DNA of 64,000 nt. Origin: Psychrobacillus sp048572895 (GTDB taxonomy: Bacteria > Bacillota > Bacilli > Bacillales_A > Planococcaceae). Of this stretch, positions 8,521 to 17,177 are shown in pieces. Made by a program: the position numbers and the translations under genes. The notes beneath the pieces were generated by a model. The model saw only the letters and a program-made list of their open reading frames with translations. It had not been told where the DNA came from and ran no database searches. The stretch is from the NCBI RefSeq assembly GCF_048572895.1, contig NZ_CP183878.1, positions 1,426,001-1,490,000 on the forward strand, in the 5' to 3' direction. Numbering within the stretch: position 1 is the first letter of the stretch; each line of letters begins with the position of its first letter.

Positions 8521-8778
8521 ATGGCGTATTTTGCTGCATTTTTAACTATTGAAAAGCAAGAATTAGTGCAAGAGTATCGTGCAAACCATCGTAGCTATTT
8601 GGAAGAACTAACTTTGAAACAAAAAGTTTTCAAAAAAGGTCCTTTTACAGATGGACTTGGTGGAATGGTAATATATATTGCAGAAAATTTTGAGGAAGCA
8701 AAACAATTGTCAGAGAATGATCCACATGTTATTGAGGGAGCTGTAAGCCTTGAACTTCGTGAATGGGGAGCATACTAA
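8521..8778 (+). CDS. YCII-family small protein
   Basis: 85 residues, a ferredoxin-like dimeric alpha/beta barrel of the YCII family: YRANHRSYLEEL, then GPFTDGLGGMVIYIAENFEEAKQL and ENDPHV. Members are often found in aromatic-catabolism operons and include the dechlorinase TftG and muconolactone-isomerase-like proteins, but most lack a proven reaction. The conserved His (NHRSYL) and Asp (DPHV) of the putative active site are present. AAAAGGGGAAA precedes ATG 8521. It lies between two hydroxylase genes and may act on a pathway intermediate. Confidence 0.7.
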   Translation: MAYFAAFLTIEKQELVQEYRANHRSYLEELTLKQKVFKKGPFTDGLGGMVIYIAENFEEAKQLSENDPHVIEGAVSLELREWGAY

Positions 8779-8811
8779 ATATTAAATAGAGATTAAAATG
8801 GATGCTTGACT

Positions 8812-8837
8812 AGTGCCTTTAAACAAGAAAAGGCACT
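8812..8837 (+). terminator. Intercistronic hairpin, possible weak terminator
   Basis: AGTGCCTTT (8812-8820) pairs with AAAGGCACT (8829-8837) around an 8-nt loop. No T-run follows, so read-through or processing is as likely as termination. Confidence 0.4.
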
Positions 8838-8999
8838 TCAGTCTGCACCTGACCAAATTCCATCGATAATTGATCGAGAATGCTTACACTTATAAATAAA
8901 TTTAAAAAAAGTATGGACTAAACATAATGAATTTAACTTTATAAACTCAAATATATGTTTAGAAGAAATGAGATTTATAGGACAGGATGTGATGTAAGA

Positions 9000-10604
9000 A
9001 TGGAAAAAACACAGGTAGTTATTGTTGGTGGTGGTCCCGTTGGACTCTCAGCTGCAATGGAACTGGGGATAAGAGGAATTGAATGTATTGTATTGGAACC
9101 TCGTAAGGAAGTTTCAAAGCTCCGCCCTCGTGCAAAAACTGTAAGTGTTCGATCTATGGAACACTTTAGAAGGTGGGGAATAGCCGAAAAAATAAGAGAG
9201 GCTGCTTTATTACCAGTTTCGTGGTCGCAGGAAGTAAGCTTTTGTAATAGCCTCCTTGGACAAGAAATCACGCGATTTAAACAAGTATTAGGTCTTAGTG
9301 TTACAGCACAAGAAATGTTTGCTGAATCAAGCCAGCAAATTCCTCAGTTCGTTGTGGAGGAAACACTTCGTGAATTGGTAAGAAGTCTCCCTTCCGTCAA
9401 ATTTTTGGAAGGGTGGGAATTAGAGAGTTTAGAGCAGGATGATGAAAAGGTAATTGCCCACGTGAAAGGACTTGAGAGCCTAACGATTGAAGCAGAATAC
9501 CTTATAGGTTGCGATGGGGCTCGAAGTATTGTTAGAAAGGAAATTGGTGTTGTTCTTGAAGGGAATTCGGACTCAGCCACCAACTTTAGCGTTCTATTCC
9601 GTTCTTCAGAATTAATAAATAAAGTACCTCATGAAGAAGCTATTCAGTATTGGATTGTGAATAGAGAGTTCCCTGGTTTAATGGGAAGCTTAGATTTAAA
9701 GGATTTATGGTGGGGTATTGCTGTCGGAGTCGAGGGGAAGGAAGGTGAAAAGAATCCGGAACGTCTTGTCCATGGATTAATTGGCGAGAAGGTCCCAATT
9801 GAGATAGTTTCAACCGATGCATGGACAGCCCGAATGTTATTGGCTAACCGCTACAGAGTTGGACGTGTATTTCTAGCTGGAGATGCAGCTCACCAAAATC
9901 CACCTTGGGGGGGACATGGATTTAATACAGGTTTGGGTGACGCAGTTGATATTGGATGGAAATTAGCAGCAGTGTTACAAGGATGGGGTGGAGCTTCATT
10001 ACTAGATAGCTACGAGGAAGAGAGAAGACCAATAAGTGCCCGTGTAATAAAAACTGCAGAGACAAATATGAAAACTTTGTCTAGTAACTTAGCAGATGGT
10101 TCCGAAAATAGCCGTGAAGAAAAACATGATTTTAGTAAACTTGAAGAAAGCATACTAAAAACGAAGCGGATGGAGTTTCATAGTTTAGGACTGGTATTGG
10201 GGTATCGATATGATAAATCTCCTATCATAATTGATGATAGTTCAAATTGGCCACCTTATGAAGTCGTTCAGTACCATCCTACGGCACATCCTGGGGCCAA
10301 ATTACCTCATGTGTGGTTGGACAGTGGTCATAGCCTATATGATGAACTTGGTTCTTGTTATACCCTTCTAAGGTTAGATGCTAAACAGAATGTTGATAGT
10401 TTGGTTAAGGTAGCTGAAGAAAAAAATATACCTCTAAAAATTGTAACTTTAAACCGTCCAGATTTAATCAACGTTTATGAAAGGTCATTAATATTGGTAC
10501 GTCCTGATCAACACGTTGCTTGGAGAGGAAATGTATTACCAGAAGATGTATCTTCTCTAATTAATACGGTTTGTGGGATTGCCAAAAGAGTTAATGCGCT
10601 ATAA
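9000..10604 (+). CDS. FAD-dependent aromatic-ring hydroxylase (MhpA/PheA-like)
   Basis: 534 residues from ATG 9000. An in-frame ATG at 8955 would add 15 residues, but it has no ribosome site, and the FAD-binding strand begins right after the later Met. Class A flavoprotein monooxygenase features are all visible: the dinucleotide motif VGGGPVGLSAAMELG near the N-terminus, the DG motif GCDGARSIVRKEIG (about 165-178), the GD motif FLAGDAAHQNPPWGGHGFN (about 290-310), and a C-terminal thioredoxin-like domain typical of MhpA/phenol hydroxylases. It would hydroxylate a phenolic substrate using NAD(P)H and O2. The cluster thus encodes two unrelated hydroxylases. Confidence 0.83.
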   Translation: MEKTQVVIVGGGPVGLSAAMELGIRGIECIVLEPRKEVSKLRPRAKTVSVRSMEHFRRWGIAEKIREAALLPVSWSQEVSFCNSLLGQEITRFKQVLGLSVTAQEMFAESSQQIPQFVVEETLRELVRSLPSVKFLEGWELESLEQDDEKVIAHVKGLESLTIEAEYLIGCDGARSIVRKEIGVVLEGNSDSATNFSVLFRSSELINKVPHEEAIQYWIVNREFPGLMGSLDLKDLWWGIAVGVEGKEGEKNPERLVHGLIGEKVPIEIVSTDAWTARMLLANRYRVGRVFLAGDAAHQNPPWGGHGFNTGLGDAVDIGWKLAAVLQGWGGASLLDSYEEERRPISARVIKTAETNMKTLSSNLADGSENSREEKHDFSKLEESILKTKRMEFHSLGLVLGYRYDKSPIIIDDSSNWPPYEVVQYHPTAHPGAKLPHVWLDSGHSLYDELGSCYTLLRLDAKQNVDSLVKVAEEKNIPLKIVTLNRPDLINVYERSLILVRPDQHVAWRGNVLPEDVSSLINTVCGIAKRVNAL

Positions 10605-10777
10605 AAGATAGAGTTAAACATATGGAAGGCCTTGTTTGTTTACAGGTACGTATGTATCCCTTCAGGTAATAATTAAGAAATTATTATTAGATAATGTGAA
10701 TAATGAAGTAGAAAGATTAAGGTGGAACGGGAAATTTATTTTAGAGAATCTATTATTTTATTAAAGGGGTGTTCGTT

Positions 10778-11578
10778 ATGGATAAAAAGACATTTAATAC
10801 TAGTGTAAATGGAGTCAATTTTTATTGTGAAATGCGTGGTAATGGACCTACAATGGTTTTAATTCCAGATGGAAGTAACGATTGTGAACCATATGATGAT
10901 TTGTCTAAGCTTTTGGCTAGCGATTTTACGGTTTTGACTTTTGATATGCGGGGGGGTTCAAGGTCTTTAGATCCTAATCCGAAGGGATTGTCTCCAAAAG
11001 TACTTGCAGATGATGTTGCAGGTATTATTACTAGTTTAAATTTGGGTCCTGCTTCAATTTATGGATGTAGTTCAGGTGGTCAAGCAGCTCTAGCACTTGG
11101 AAAGTATCATCCGAATTTAGTGAAAAACTTAATGGTTCATGAAGCTGCATTACAGGCAGATGCCCCGTTGGAGAACTCTGGATTTGCTTTTTTTGAAAAT
11201 TACGGTACTTTTGGAGAAGTTGTCAATGAAGTGTCTCCAATGACAGTTTGGAGTGTAGGCAACTTAGAAAAGTGGAGAGCCTTGGGAGATGAATGTCATA
11301 AAAGAATTGAAGAGAATGGTGCATTTTGGTCAAAGTACTATCTAGGATTTGTAGATAAAGATGTTTATAGTGAGGATGATTTCAAAAAAATGCCTCCTAC
11401 TTCATTTTCAGTAGGCGCTTGGACACCATCATGGTTGGTATACGCAAATATTGTTACTGCTCAGAGAGGAAATTGTCCCGTGACATGGTTGAACTGTGCA
11501 CATCATCCAGAAATAGTTTGTCCTGAGGAACTTGCAACATATATCCGCAATTGCAGTAAAGAGTATGTGAATATTTAG
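10778..11578 (+). CDS. Alpha/beta-fold hydrolase (candidate meta-cleavage product hydrolase)
   Basis: 266 residues. I use ATG 10778 because AAAGGGG (10763-10769) is 8 nt upstream; the in-frame GTG at 10769 overlaps that site. The fold is shown by the nucleophile elbow GCSSGGQAAL (Ser in G-x-S-x-G, about residue 101) and a C-terminal His in CAHHPEIVCPEEL. The opening strand reads VLIPDGSNDCEPYDDLSKLL, which lacks the common HG oxyanion motif. In context it could be the MhpC/HsaD-type hydrolase that splits the ring-cleavage product, but an esterase role is equally compatible. Confidence 0.7.
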   Translation: MDKKTFNTSVNGVNFYCEMRGNGPTMVLIPDGSNDCEPYDDLSKLLASDFTVLTFDMRGGSRSLDPNPKGLSPKVLADDVAGIITSLNLGPASIYGCSSGGQAALALGKYHPNLVKNLMVHEAALQADAPLENSGFAFFENYGTFGEVVNEVSPMTVWSVGNLEKWRALGDECHKRIEENGAFWSKYYLGFVDKDVYSEDDFKKMPPTSFSVGAWTPSWLVYANIVTAQRGNCPVTWLNCAHHPEIVCPEELATYIRNCSKEYVNI

Positions 11579-11663
11579 AATTCGGTAGTTATATATTAAT
11601 TTCAGAAAGCCAAGTGGGTAATTCTAATATTCTGACTATTATAAAAAAGGGAGGTTCATAGAG

Positions 11664-12137
11664 ATGGATGATCGTCAATTTCGAACGGCAATGGGAAAAT
11701 TCGCAACAGGGGTAACCGTCATTACTACAGAACATAACGGTGATATACATGGTATGACGGCAAATGCCTTTATGTCTGTGTCACTTGATCCAAAGCTTGT
11801 TGTTATTTCAGTTAGAGAAGAGGCAACAATACTAAATAAAATCAAAGAAAGCAAAAATTTCACCGTGAATATTTTGGCAGCAGATCAACAAGAACTATCG
11901 ATGTATTTTGCAGGACAGATCAAGGAACCTCGTGAAGTTGTTTTTGATCGTCTAGATGGCAAACCAGTTTTGGGAGGCGCGTGCGCACAGGTGGTTTGCG
12001 AAGTATCCACGGAGCATGTTGAAGGAGATCATATTTTGTTTATTGGAAAAGTAACCGATATTCACCTTGAAGATAAGGAACCTCTTGTTTTCGTAAACGG
12101 AAAGTATCATACATTGGCTGGTATAAGCACAAGCTGA
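11664..12137 (+). CDS. Flavin reductase domain protein (reductase of a two-component monooxygenase)
   Basis: 157 residues of the flavin reductase-like, FMN-binding split-barrel family (HpaC/HsaB type). Signature stretch: MGKFATGVTVITTEHNGDIH, then GMTANAFMSVSLDPKLVVIS and NFTVNILAADQQELS. These enzymes use NAD(P)H to supply reduced flavin by diffusion to a partner oxygenase, here most likely the HsaA-like enzyme at 7078. AAGGGAGG precedes ATG 11664. It is the last catabolic gene before the regulator. Confidence 0.85.
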   Translation: MDDRQFRTAMGKFATGVTVITTEHNGDIHGMTANAFMSVSLDPKLVVISVREEATILNKIKESKNFTVNILAADQQELSMYFAGQIKEPREVVFDRLDGKPVLGGACAQVVCEVSTEHVEGDHILFIGKVTDIHLEDKEPLVFVNGKYHTLAGISTS

Positions 12138-12328
12138 CCTCATTATTGGAACATGAAAGTAAACCGTATGGAAACGATCTATTTGAATATGGAGAATTTG
12201 GCTGCCTATCAGGAAATGGTTCAAATATTACAGAAGTGCAATGTTCACAGATTGTTTATAGCAGTTTTATATAGTTCTTTTATTATTAAGTAATGTTATG
12301 GGCGTAGAAGAATTTCAAAAAATGCTGG

Positions 12329-12385
12329 TATAATATTCAAATGAAATTAATCTTATGGTAGTTATGCCACAGGATTAATTTCATT
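12329..12385 (+). promoter_or_regulatory. Extended -10 element and 13-bp perfect inverted repeat upstream of the regulator
   Basis: TGGTATAAT places a TATAAT -10 at 12329-12334. The 13-nt arms 12340-12352 and 12373-12385 (AATGAAATTAATC and its complement) flank a 20-nt loop and begin where transcription should start. The repeat could be an operator for autoregulation or a 5' mRNA stem. No clear -35 element was found. The 12138-12539 gap holds nothing else I can name. Confidence 0.45.
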
Positions 12386-12539
12386 CTTCCAAAAAAACGA
12401 ATGTTTTACTACTTACTATATACATACGTTGAAAAACTCTATGATACATCCTAACTTTGAGTCCACCTTCTCTCTTAAATTTATTATAGGATGTGAGATT
12501 TAGTCTCAAGCAGAAGGTATATACATTAGTTCAAATAAT

Positions 12540-14777
12540 GTGTTTCTGAGTTATAATATTGAAAATCATATTTTCTCTAGTATAAGGTTGATAATCTTTA
12601 CTTGTAGTATTCTCTATCAAAGGGAGGGCTTAAAGATTTTAGAAAATATAATTACACGATCTTATCTAAAGTTATCAGACAGTTTCTTTAACACCATTAA
12701 ACTCTTTATTGAGACCAGTTGCGAAATGGTGCCAGTTATAGATGATAATAAACAATTAACTGGTGTTTTTACCAGAGAAGTACTTTATAAGGAACTTTTA
12801 AAAAATATATCACTAGAAACGCAAATTAAGCCGTATGTAACAAAATTTGAGAGCACTACTGTATATGAGACCAAATATGATGATATTAAAAAAGATTTAA
12901 TAGACAACAGTGTGTGCTCTTTTTTTGTGGTAGATGATGAAAAACAACTAGTAGGAATAATTAAGATGAAGGGCCTAATGAGTTATATAACAAAGATAAA
13001 TTGCTCAAGTATTCAATTGGAACAAGCAGTCTATTTAAATTATCGAGGCGCCTTTAAAATAAATAAAGAAGAAATCATAGTAATAGTCAATGCTAGTATC
13101 TTTGATTTTCCAGAAAAAAATGATTCAAAAAAGAATATGTCTTTTTTAAGTGCCACACAGCCACAACTTTCTACTTCGTTAAATTTTATTCATCGAAATG
13201 ATGAAGGGCAAGAGCGTATTATATTACAGTTGGAGCCTAAATCGACCGCCCCTAAGGAACATCATTTGTTGCAGAATGATTTTACTTTAGAAAAAATAAA
13301 AGAAACAAAGTTAATAAAAGGCTTGCAAAAAACGGTCGATATTGTTCATGAACAACTTCAAGATGGGATCATCATAGTCAATGAATTAGGAGAAATCATA
13401 TCTTTTAATCATAAAATAACAGATTTGTTTCAGCTAGAAAATGAAGAAATTTTAGGTTTTCCAGTACAAGATGTTCTCCCAATGTTGAAACTAGAAAGAG
13501 TAATCGAGACTGAAGTAGCTGAACCTAGTATAGCAATCAATTGTAATGGAGTACTTTGTATTGTTCAAAATATACCTGTTGTAGAGAATGGTCAAGTTTT
13601 AGGTGCAATAAGTAGGGTTATTTATAATGGAATAAATAAAGCACGTGAAAATATGATGAACTATGATTTTTCAAATAAAATGCATGAAATTCGTGAGAGC
13701 ATTAATCGTTTTGAAGCTTTAATTAACATTAAGAGAAAAAATGAACAATTAAAGAATGAATCCCTTATAACGTTTAACCAAATTATTACTGAAAACACTG
13801 GAATGAAAAAAACCGTTCGCCATGCTCTAAAAGCTGCTAATGGCCGTTCAACTATTCTCATAAGAGGAGAAAGCGGTACTGGTAAGGAGCTATTTGCACA
13901 GGCTAGCCACTATGCAAGCGCTCGTAAAGATTATCCATTTGTTTCGGTGAACTGTGCAGCTATTCCTGAACACCTGCTTGAGTCAGAATTTTTTGGTTAT
14001 GAAACGGGTGCCTTTACTGGTGCAGAAAAGGGTGGGAAAATTGGTAAATTTGACTTGGCAAATGGAGGAACCTTATTCCTTGATGAAATTGGGGATATGG
14101 CTCCTGCTCTCCAAGCAAAATTATTAAGAGTGTTGCAAGATAGTGGTTTTTATCGTGTAGGAGGGATAAAAAAAATTCATGTTGATGTTCGGATTATTGC
14201 AGCCACCCATCGTAATTTAGAAGAAATGATTAAAAATGGTGAGTTTCGAGAGGATTTGTATTATCGCTTAAACGTGATAACCATTGATATTGCTCCTCTA
14301 AGAGAACGAAAGGAAGATATATTGGTTCACACAAAAAGGTATTTGAGGGAACTAAACGAGTTTCTGGGAACGAATATTGTTGGGGTGACTCCAGTTGTAA
14401 AAGAAATTCTCACTAATTATAGGTGGCCAGGAAATATTAGAGAATTAAGAAACGTAATTGAAAGTGCTATGACCATGACTGACAATCAAATCATTCAGAA
14501 AGAAGATTTACCTTATTATATTCAGAAAAATAGTCCATATGAAATCGAGATACACCATGGAATGACAGAAAAAACAATCCAATTGAATACTTCTTTACCT
14601 GAACAAGAGAATAAAATGCTTGAAGATGCTCTTCAATTAACAGAACAGGAAATGATTAAACAAGCATTAATAAAAACCCATGGAAATAAGACAAAAGCAG
14701 CAAAAATGTTAGGAATTAGCAGGTCTGTGTTATATGAAAAATTAGCAAAATATCAACTGATCTCAAGTATTAAATGA
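12540..14777 (+). CDS. Sigma-54-dependent transcriptional activator (CBS-PAS-AAA+-Fis)
   Basis: Up to 745 residues. Domains: a CBS-like pair (about 38-155), a PAS domain (about 270-370, DGIIIVNELGEIISFNHKI), an AAA+ domain with Walker A GESGTGKE (443-450), the sigma-54 contact loop GAFTGA (490-495) and Walker B TLFLDEIGD, and a C-terminal Fis helix-turn-helix (GNKTKAAKMLGISRSVLYEKL). It should activate the two sigma-54 promoters upstream and sense a ligand or redox state through CBS/PAS. The ATG at 12540 has no ribosome site and gives an odd hydrophobic leader. AGGGAGGG (12621-12628) instead sits 7 nt before an in-frame ATT at 12636, so the true protein may start there. Confidence 0.88.
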   Translation: MFLSYNIENHIFSSIRLIIFTCSILYQREGLKILENIITRSYLKLSDSFFNTIKLFIETSCEMVPVIDDNKQLTGVFTREVLYKELLKNISLETQIKPYVTKFESTTVYETKYDDIKKDLIDNSVCSFFVVDDEKQLVGIIKMKGLMSYITKINCSSIQLEQAVYLNYRGAFKINKEEIIVIVNASIFDFPEKNDSKKNMSFLSATQPQLSTSLNFIHRNDEGQERIILQLEPKSTAPKEHHLLQNDFTLEKIKETKLIKGLQKTVDIVHEQLQDGIIIVNELGEIISFNHKITDLFQLENEEILGFPVQDVLPMLKLERVIETEVAEPSIAINCNGVLCIVQNIPVVENGQVLGAISRVIYNGINKARENMMNYDFSNKMHEIRESINRFEALINIKRKNEQLKNESLITFNQIITENTGMKKTVRHALKAANGRSTILIRGESGTGKELFAQASHYASARKDYPFVSVNCAAIPEHLLESEFFGYETGAFTGAEKGGKIGKFDLANGGTLFLDEIGDMAPALQAKLLRVLQDSGFYRVGGIKKIHVDVRIIAATHRNLEEMIKNGEFREDLYYRLNVITIDIAPLRERKEDILVHTKRYLRELNEFLGTNIVGVTPVVKEILTNYRWPGNIRELRNVIESAMTMTDNQIIQKEDLPYYIQKNSPYEIEIHHGMTEKTIQLNTSLPEQENKMLEDALQLTEQEMIKQALIKTHGNKTKAAKMLGISRSVLYEKLAKYQLISSIK

Positions 14778-14889
14778 TTTTATATCGATAAATTTCAGAA
14801 AATAAAAAATGGTTAAATAATTGGTATCTATTAACACTAATAAGGGCTTAATTACAAAACAGTATGTATAAGTGAAAGGATGAATTAAA

Positions 14890-15435
14890 ATGATAAAAAT
14901 TGGTATTTTGGTTGGTAGTCTTCGAAAAGAGTCTTTTTCTAAAAAAATTGCGACTAATGTTGCAGCTTTATTCCCTGAAGGATATGAAAGTGAATTTATC
15001 GAAATCGGAAATTTACCTTTCTATAATCAAGATGATGACAATGAAAACAATGTGCTAGAAGAATACACTGCTTTTCGTAACATCATGAAGGATATTGATG
15101 CTGTTTTATTTGTAACGCCTGAATATAACCGCTCAGTACCTGCAGTAATAAGCAATGCACTGGATATTGGTTCTCGTCCGAAGACGGATAATGTATGGAA
15201 CGGCAAACCAGCAGCTATTATTAGCCAATCTCCAGGAAATTTGGGTGGATTTGGCGCTAATCACCATTTACGCCAAATACTATCGGCAGTAAATATGCCT
15301 GTGGTACAACATCCCGAAGCTTATATCTCCAATTCAGTGAGTTTATTGGATGAAAATGGAAAAATTAATAATGAAGGAACTGTTCAATTCCTTCAATCAG
15401 TCATCGACACATTTGTTAATTTGATTAAGAAATAA
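14890..15435 (+). CDS. NADPH-dependent FMN reductase family protein
   Basis: 181 residues with a flavodoxin-like fold. The phosphate-binding loop is GSLRKESFSKKIA (about 9-21), the family motif is TPEYNRSVPAVISNALD (about 77-93), and SPGNLGGFGANHHLRQIL follows. Such enzymes reduce FMN, quinones, azo dyes or chromate. It follows the sigma-54 activator by about 110 bp and ends in its own terminator, so it may belong to the same regulon as a quinone or flavin reductase. A paralogue at 21541 in this window is broken. Confidence 0.8.
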   Translation: MIKIGILVGSLRKESFSKKIATNVAALFPEGYESEFIEIGNLPFYNQDDDNENNVLEEYTAFRNIMKDIDAVLFVTPEYNRSVPAVISNALDIGSRPKTDNVWNGKPAAIISQSPGNLGGFGANHHLRQILSAVNMPVVQHPEAYISNSVSLLDENGKINNEGTVQFLQSVIDTFVNLIKK

Positions 15436-15507
15436 CAAGTGTGAGATAATTTAGGTTCTTCTGCAAAGAAGATTAAAGATGTTCTCTGGCTGAAGGTAAT
15501 TGAAAGA

Positions 15508-15558
15508 GGTTGGAGCATATAGCAGAAGAAATTCTGTTTTATGCTCCAACCCTTTTTT
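15508..15558 (+). terminator. Rho-independent terminator
   Basis: GGTTGGAGCATA (15508-15519) pairs with TATGCTCCAACC (15540-15551), with further inner pairing, followed by CTTTTTTT. It ends the FMN reductase transcript and the catabolic region. Confidence 0.88.
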
Positions 15559-15638
15559 TATAATATAGAATAAAAAATGTGAAGGCTAATCGAGATTGAT
15601 ATGACCAAATAAACTTCTAAACTCCTGTCAAAAAGCGT

Positions 15639-15667
15639 GGTAGGGGCTGCTCATTACAGCCCCTACC
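15639..15667 (-). terminator. Terminator of the HxlR gene
   Basis: GGTAGGGGCTG (15639-15649) and CAGCCCCTACC (15657-15667) form an 11-bp perfect GC-rich stem with a 7-nt loop. On the minus strand it is followed by ACGCTTTTTG. Confidence 0.75.
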
Positions 15668-15690
15668 GTATAAAAAGTAATTGACAAATG

Positions 15691-16053
15691 TTAACCTTTG
15701 TCAATTTCGAAGAGTTGTCTGGATTGCTCCTGTTGCTTTCGTGCCAAATGAGACACTCCCCAGTCATGCATCATATCAAGAACCATTTGGAGCGACTCCC
15801 CGTACTTGGTCATCGAATATTCAACCTTCGGAGGAACCTGAGGGTAAGTTACCCGAAGGATTATTCCCTCTTCCTCCAACTCTCTCAAGTGGGAGGTGAG
15901 TACTTTTTTAGTAACGTTTGGCATTACTTTTTGTAATTCATTAAACCTCATCGTCCCGTTATGAAGTAAATGGAGCATGATGGCGATTTTCCACTTGCCT
16001 ACAATCATATCCAACGTTGTCGCGACTTTACAATTATCTGGTTTTTCATCCAT
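15691..16053 (-). CDS. HxlR-family winged-helix transcriptional regulator
   Basis: 120 residues covering a whole HxlR domain: KVATTLDMIVGKWKIAIMLH, then MRFNELQKVMPNVTKKVLTSHLRELEEEGI and the wing YPQVPPKVEYSMTKYGESL. Cys8 occupies the conserved N-terminal cysteine position that is redox-sensitive in HypR-type members. It diverges from pirin and an MFS pump, so it probably controls them in response to quinone, electrophile or oxidative stress. The downstream hairpin at 15639-15667 terminates it. Confidence 0.85.
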   Translation of the reverse strand: MDEKPDNCKVATTLDMIVGKWKIAIMLHLLHNGTMRFNELQKVMPNVTKKVLTSHLRELEEEGIILRVTYPQVPPKVEYSMTKYGESLQMVLDMMHDWGVSHLARKQQEQSRQLFEIDKG

Positions 16054-16293
16054 TTTTTAATCCTCCAGCCTGATGACTATCCTATTGTAGCCCAGTTTCA
16101 ATATTAATACGATTCGACTCAATGTGTAAAGGGCCTCCATAAGCATTGCTAATCCCCAAAGTTACTTTGAAGATACCCGGTATCATCATTGTGCCTACTT
16201 CATAAATCATTTAATTCGTTGCATAATGAATCCACACCACCTAACACCTTTGTTAGCTAGATAATAAATAATTTTTACGGAAGGAAGATCATT

Positions 16294-17133
16294 ATGAACA
16301 ATCAAGATGTATTTAGTAGAGGCATAAAAAGTGTCCGCACCCCTCATTTCCAACGAAATAGCGACATTCATACTATGGCAATGATAGTTGAACCCGGTCA
16401 TTGGGAAGAGCATGATCCGTTTCTGCTCATGGCACATGACCATATGCGCAGCGGAGTGTTTGGCATCCATCCTCATCGCGGAATGGAGACGGTTACTTTT
16501 TTGATTGACGGCAACCTTAACCATTATGATAGCAAGCATGGAACAGGTGTGCTTCATGCTGGGGACGCGCAATGGATGACTGCGGGTAGAGGCGTTGAAC
16601 ACCTCGAGGATGCGGCAAAGGGCGAGACTGTAAACCTTCTTCAATTGTGGGTGAACATTCCTTCGGGACATAAGATGTCACCCTCCAGATACCAGGACTT
16701 GCGGAAGACCGATATGCCTGTCATTCATGAAAACGGGGCTGAAATCCGTCTATTTTCCGGGTCACTCGGTGATAAGGCCTCAGACACATTAAATATTGCT
16801 CCGATTACGATGGCTGAAATCAATATGGAGCCAGGCGAAGCTTTCAAGTTTGATCTTCCAGGATCCTACAATGGGTTTTTGTATATTTTGGAAGGTGAAG
16901 GATTCTTTGGGTCCGATAGCATCATAGGGAAGCAAGGACAGGTTTTATGGATGGGATCTGCGGGAACTGCCGAGCGGAGCGAAATAAAGATCGAAGCACG
17001 AAGCAGCATGCGTGTCATGTTGTATGCCGGTGAGCCGATTCGCGAGCCTGTCGTTGCAAGAGGCCCCTTCGTCATGAACACCGAGCAAGAGATTAAACAG
17101 GCTTATAGTGATTATCGAAATGGTAAATTTTAA
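16294..17133 (+). CDS. Pirin family bicupin
   Basis: 279 residues. The N-terminal pirin cupin (about 15-125) has the metal-site motif GIHPHRGMETVTFLIDG, followed by DAQWMTAGRGVEH. The C-terminal pirin domain spans about 165-275. Family members bind Fe or Ni; some have quercetinase activity and others are regulators. AAGGAAG precedes ATG 16294. It is co-directional with the MFS gene 44 nt downstream and divergent from HxlR. GC content is visibly higher than the neighbouring catabolic cluster, which hints at a different origin for the pirin-MFS pair. Confidence 0.85.
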   Translation: MNNQDVFSRGIKSVRTPHFQRNSDIHTMAMIVEPGHWEEHDPFLLMAHDHMRSGVFGIHPHRGMETVTFLIDGNLNHYDSKHGTGVLHAGDAQWMTAGRGVEHLEDAAKGETVNLLQLWVNIPSGHKMSPSRYQDLRKTDMPVIHENGAEIRLFSGSLGDKASDTLNIAPITMAEINMEPGEAFKFDLPGSYNGFLYILEGEGFFGSDSIIGKQGQVLWMGSAGTAERSEIKIEARSSMRVMLYAGEPIREPVVARGPFVMNTEQEIKQAYSDYRNGKF

Positions 17134-17177
17134 ATCAAAATTTATAATAACAGTCTTAAGGAGATTATGAAATTTTT

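Noticed and set aside
8955..8999. Upstream ATG as start of the FAD hydroxylase
   Set aside because: No ribosome site, and the Rossmann strand starts right after the ATG at 9000.
6996..12137. Additional -24/-12 promoters between the aromatic genes
   Set aside because: I looked for GG-N10-GC with TTGGCA/TTGCA context and found no convincing match after the one at 4941.
15681..15936. Two plus-strand ORFs opposite the HxlR gene
   Set aside because: They mirror a well-conserved HxlR protein and contain no recognisable motif.
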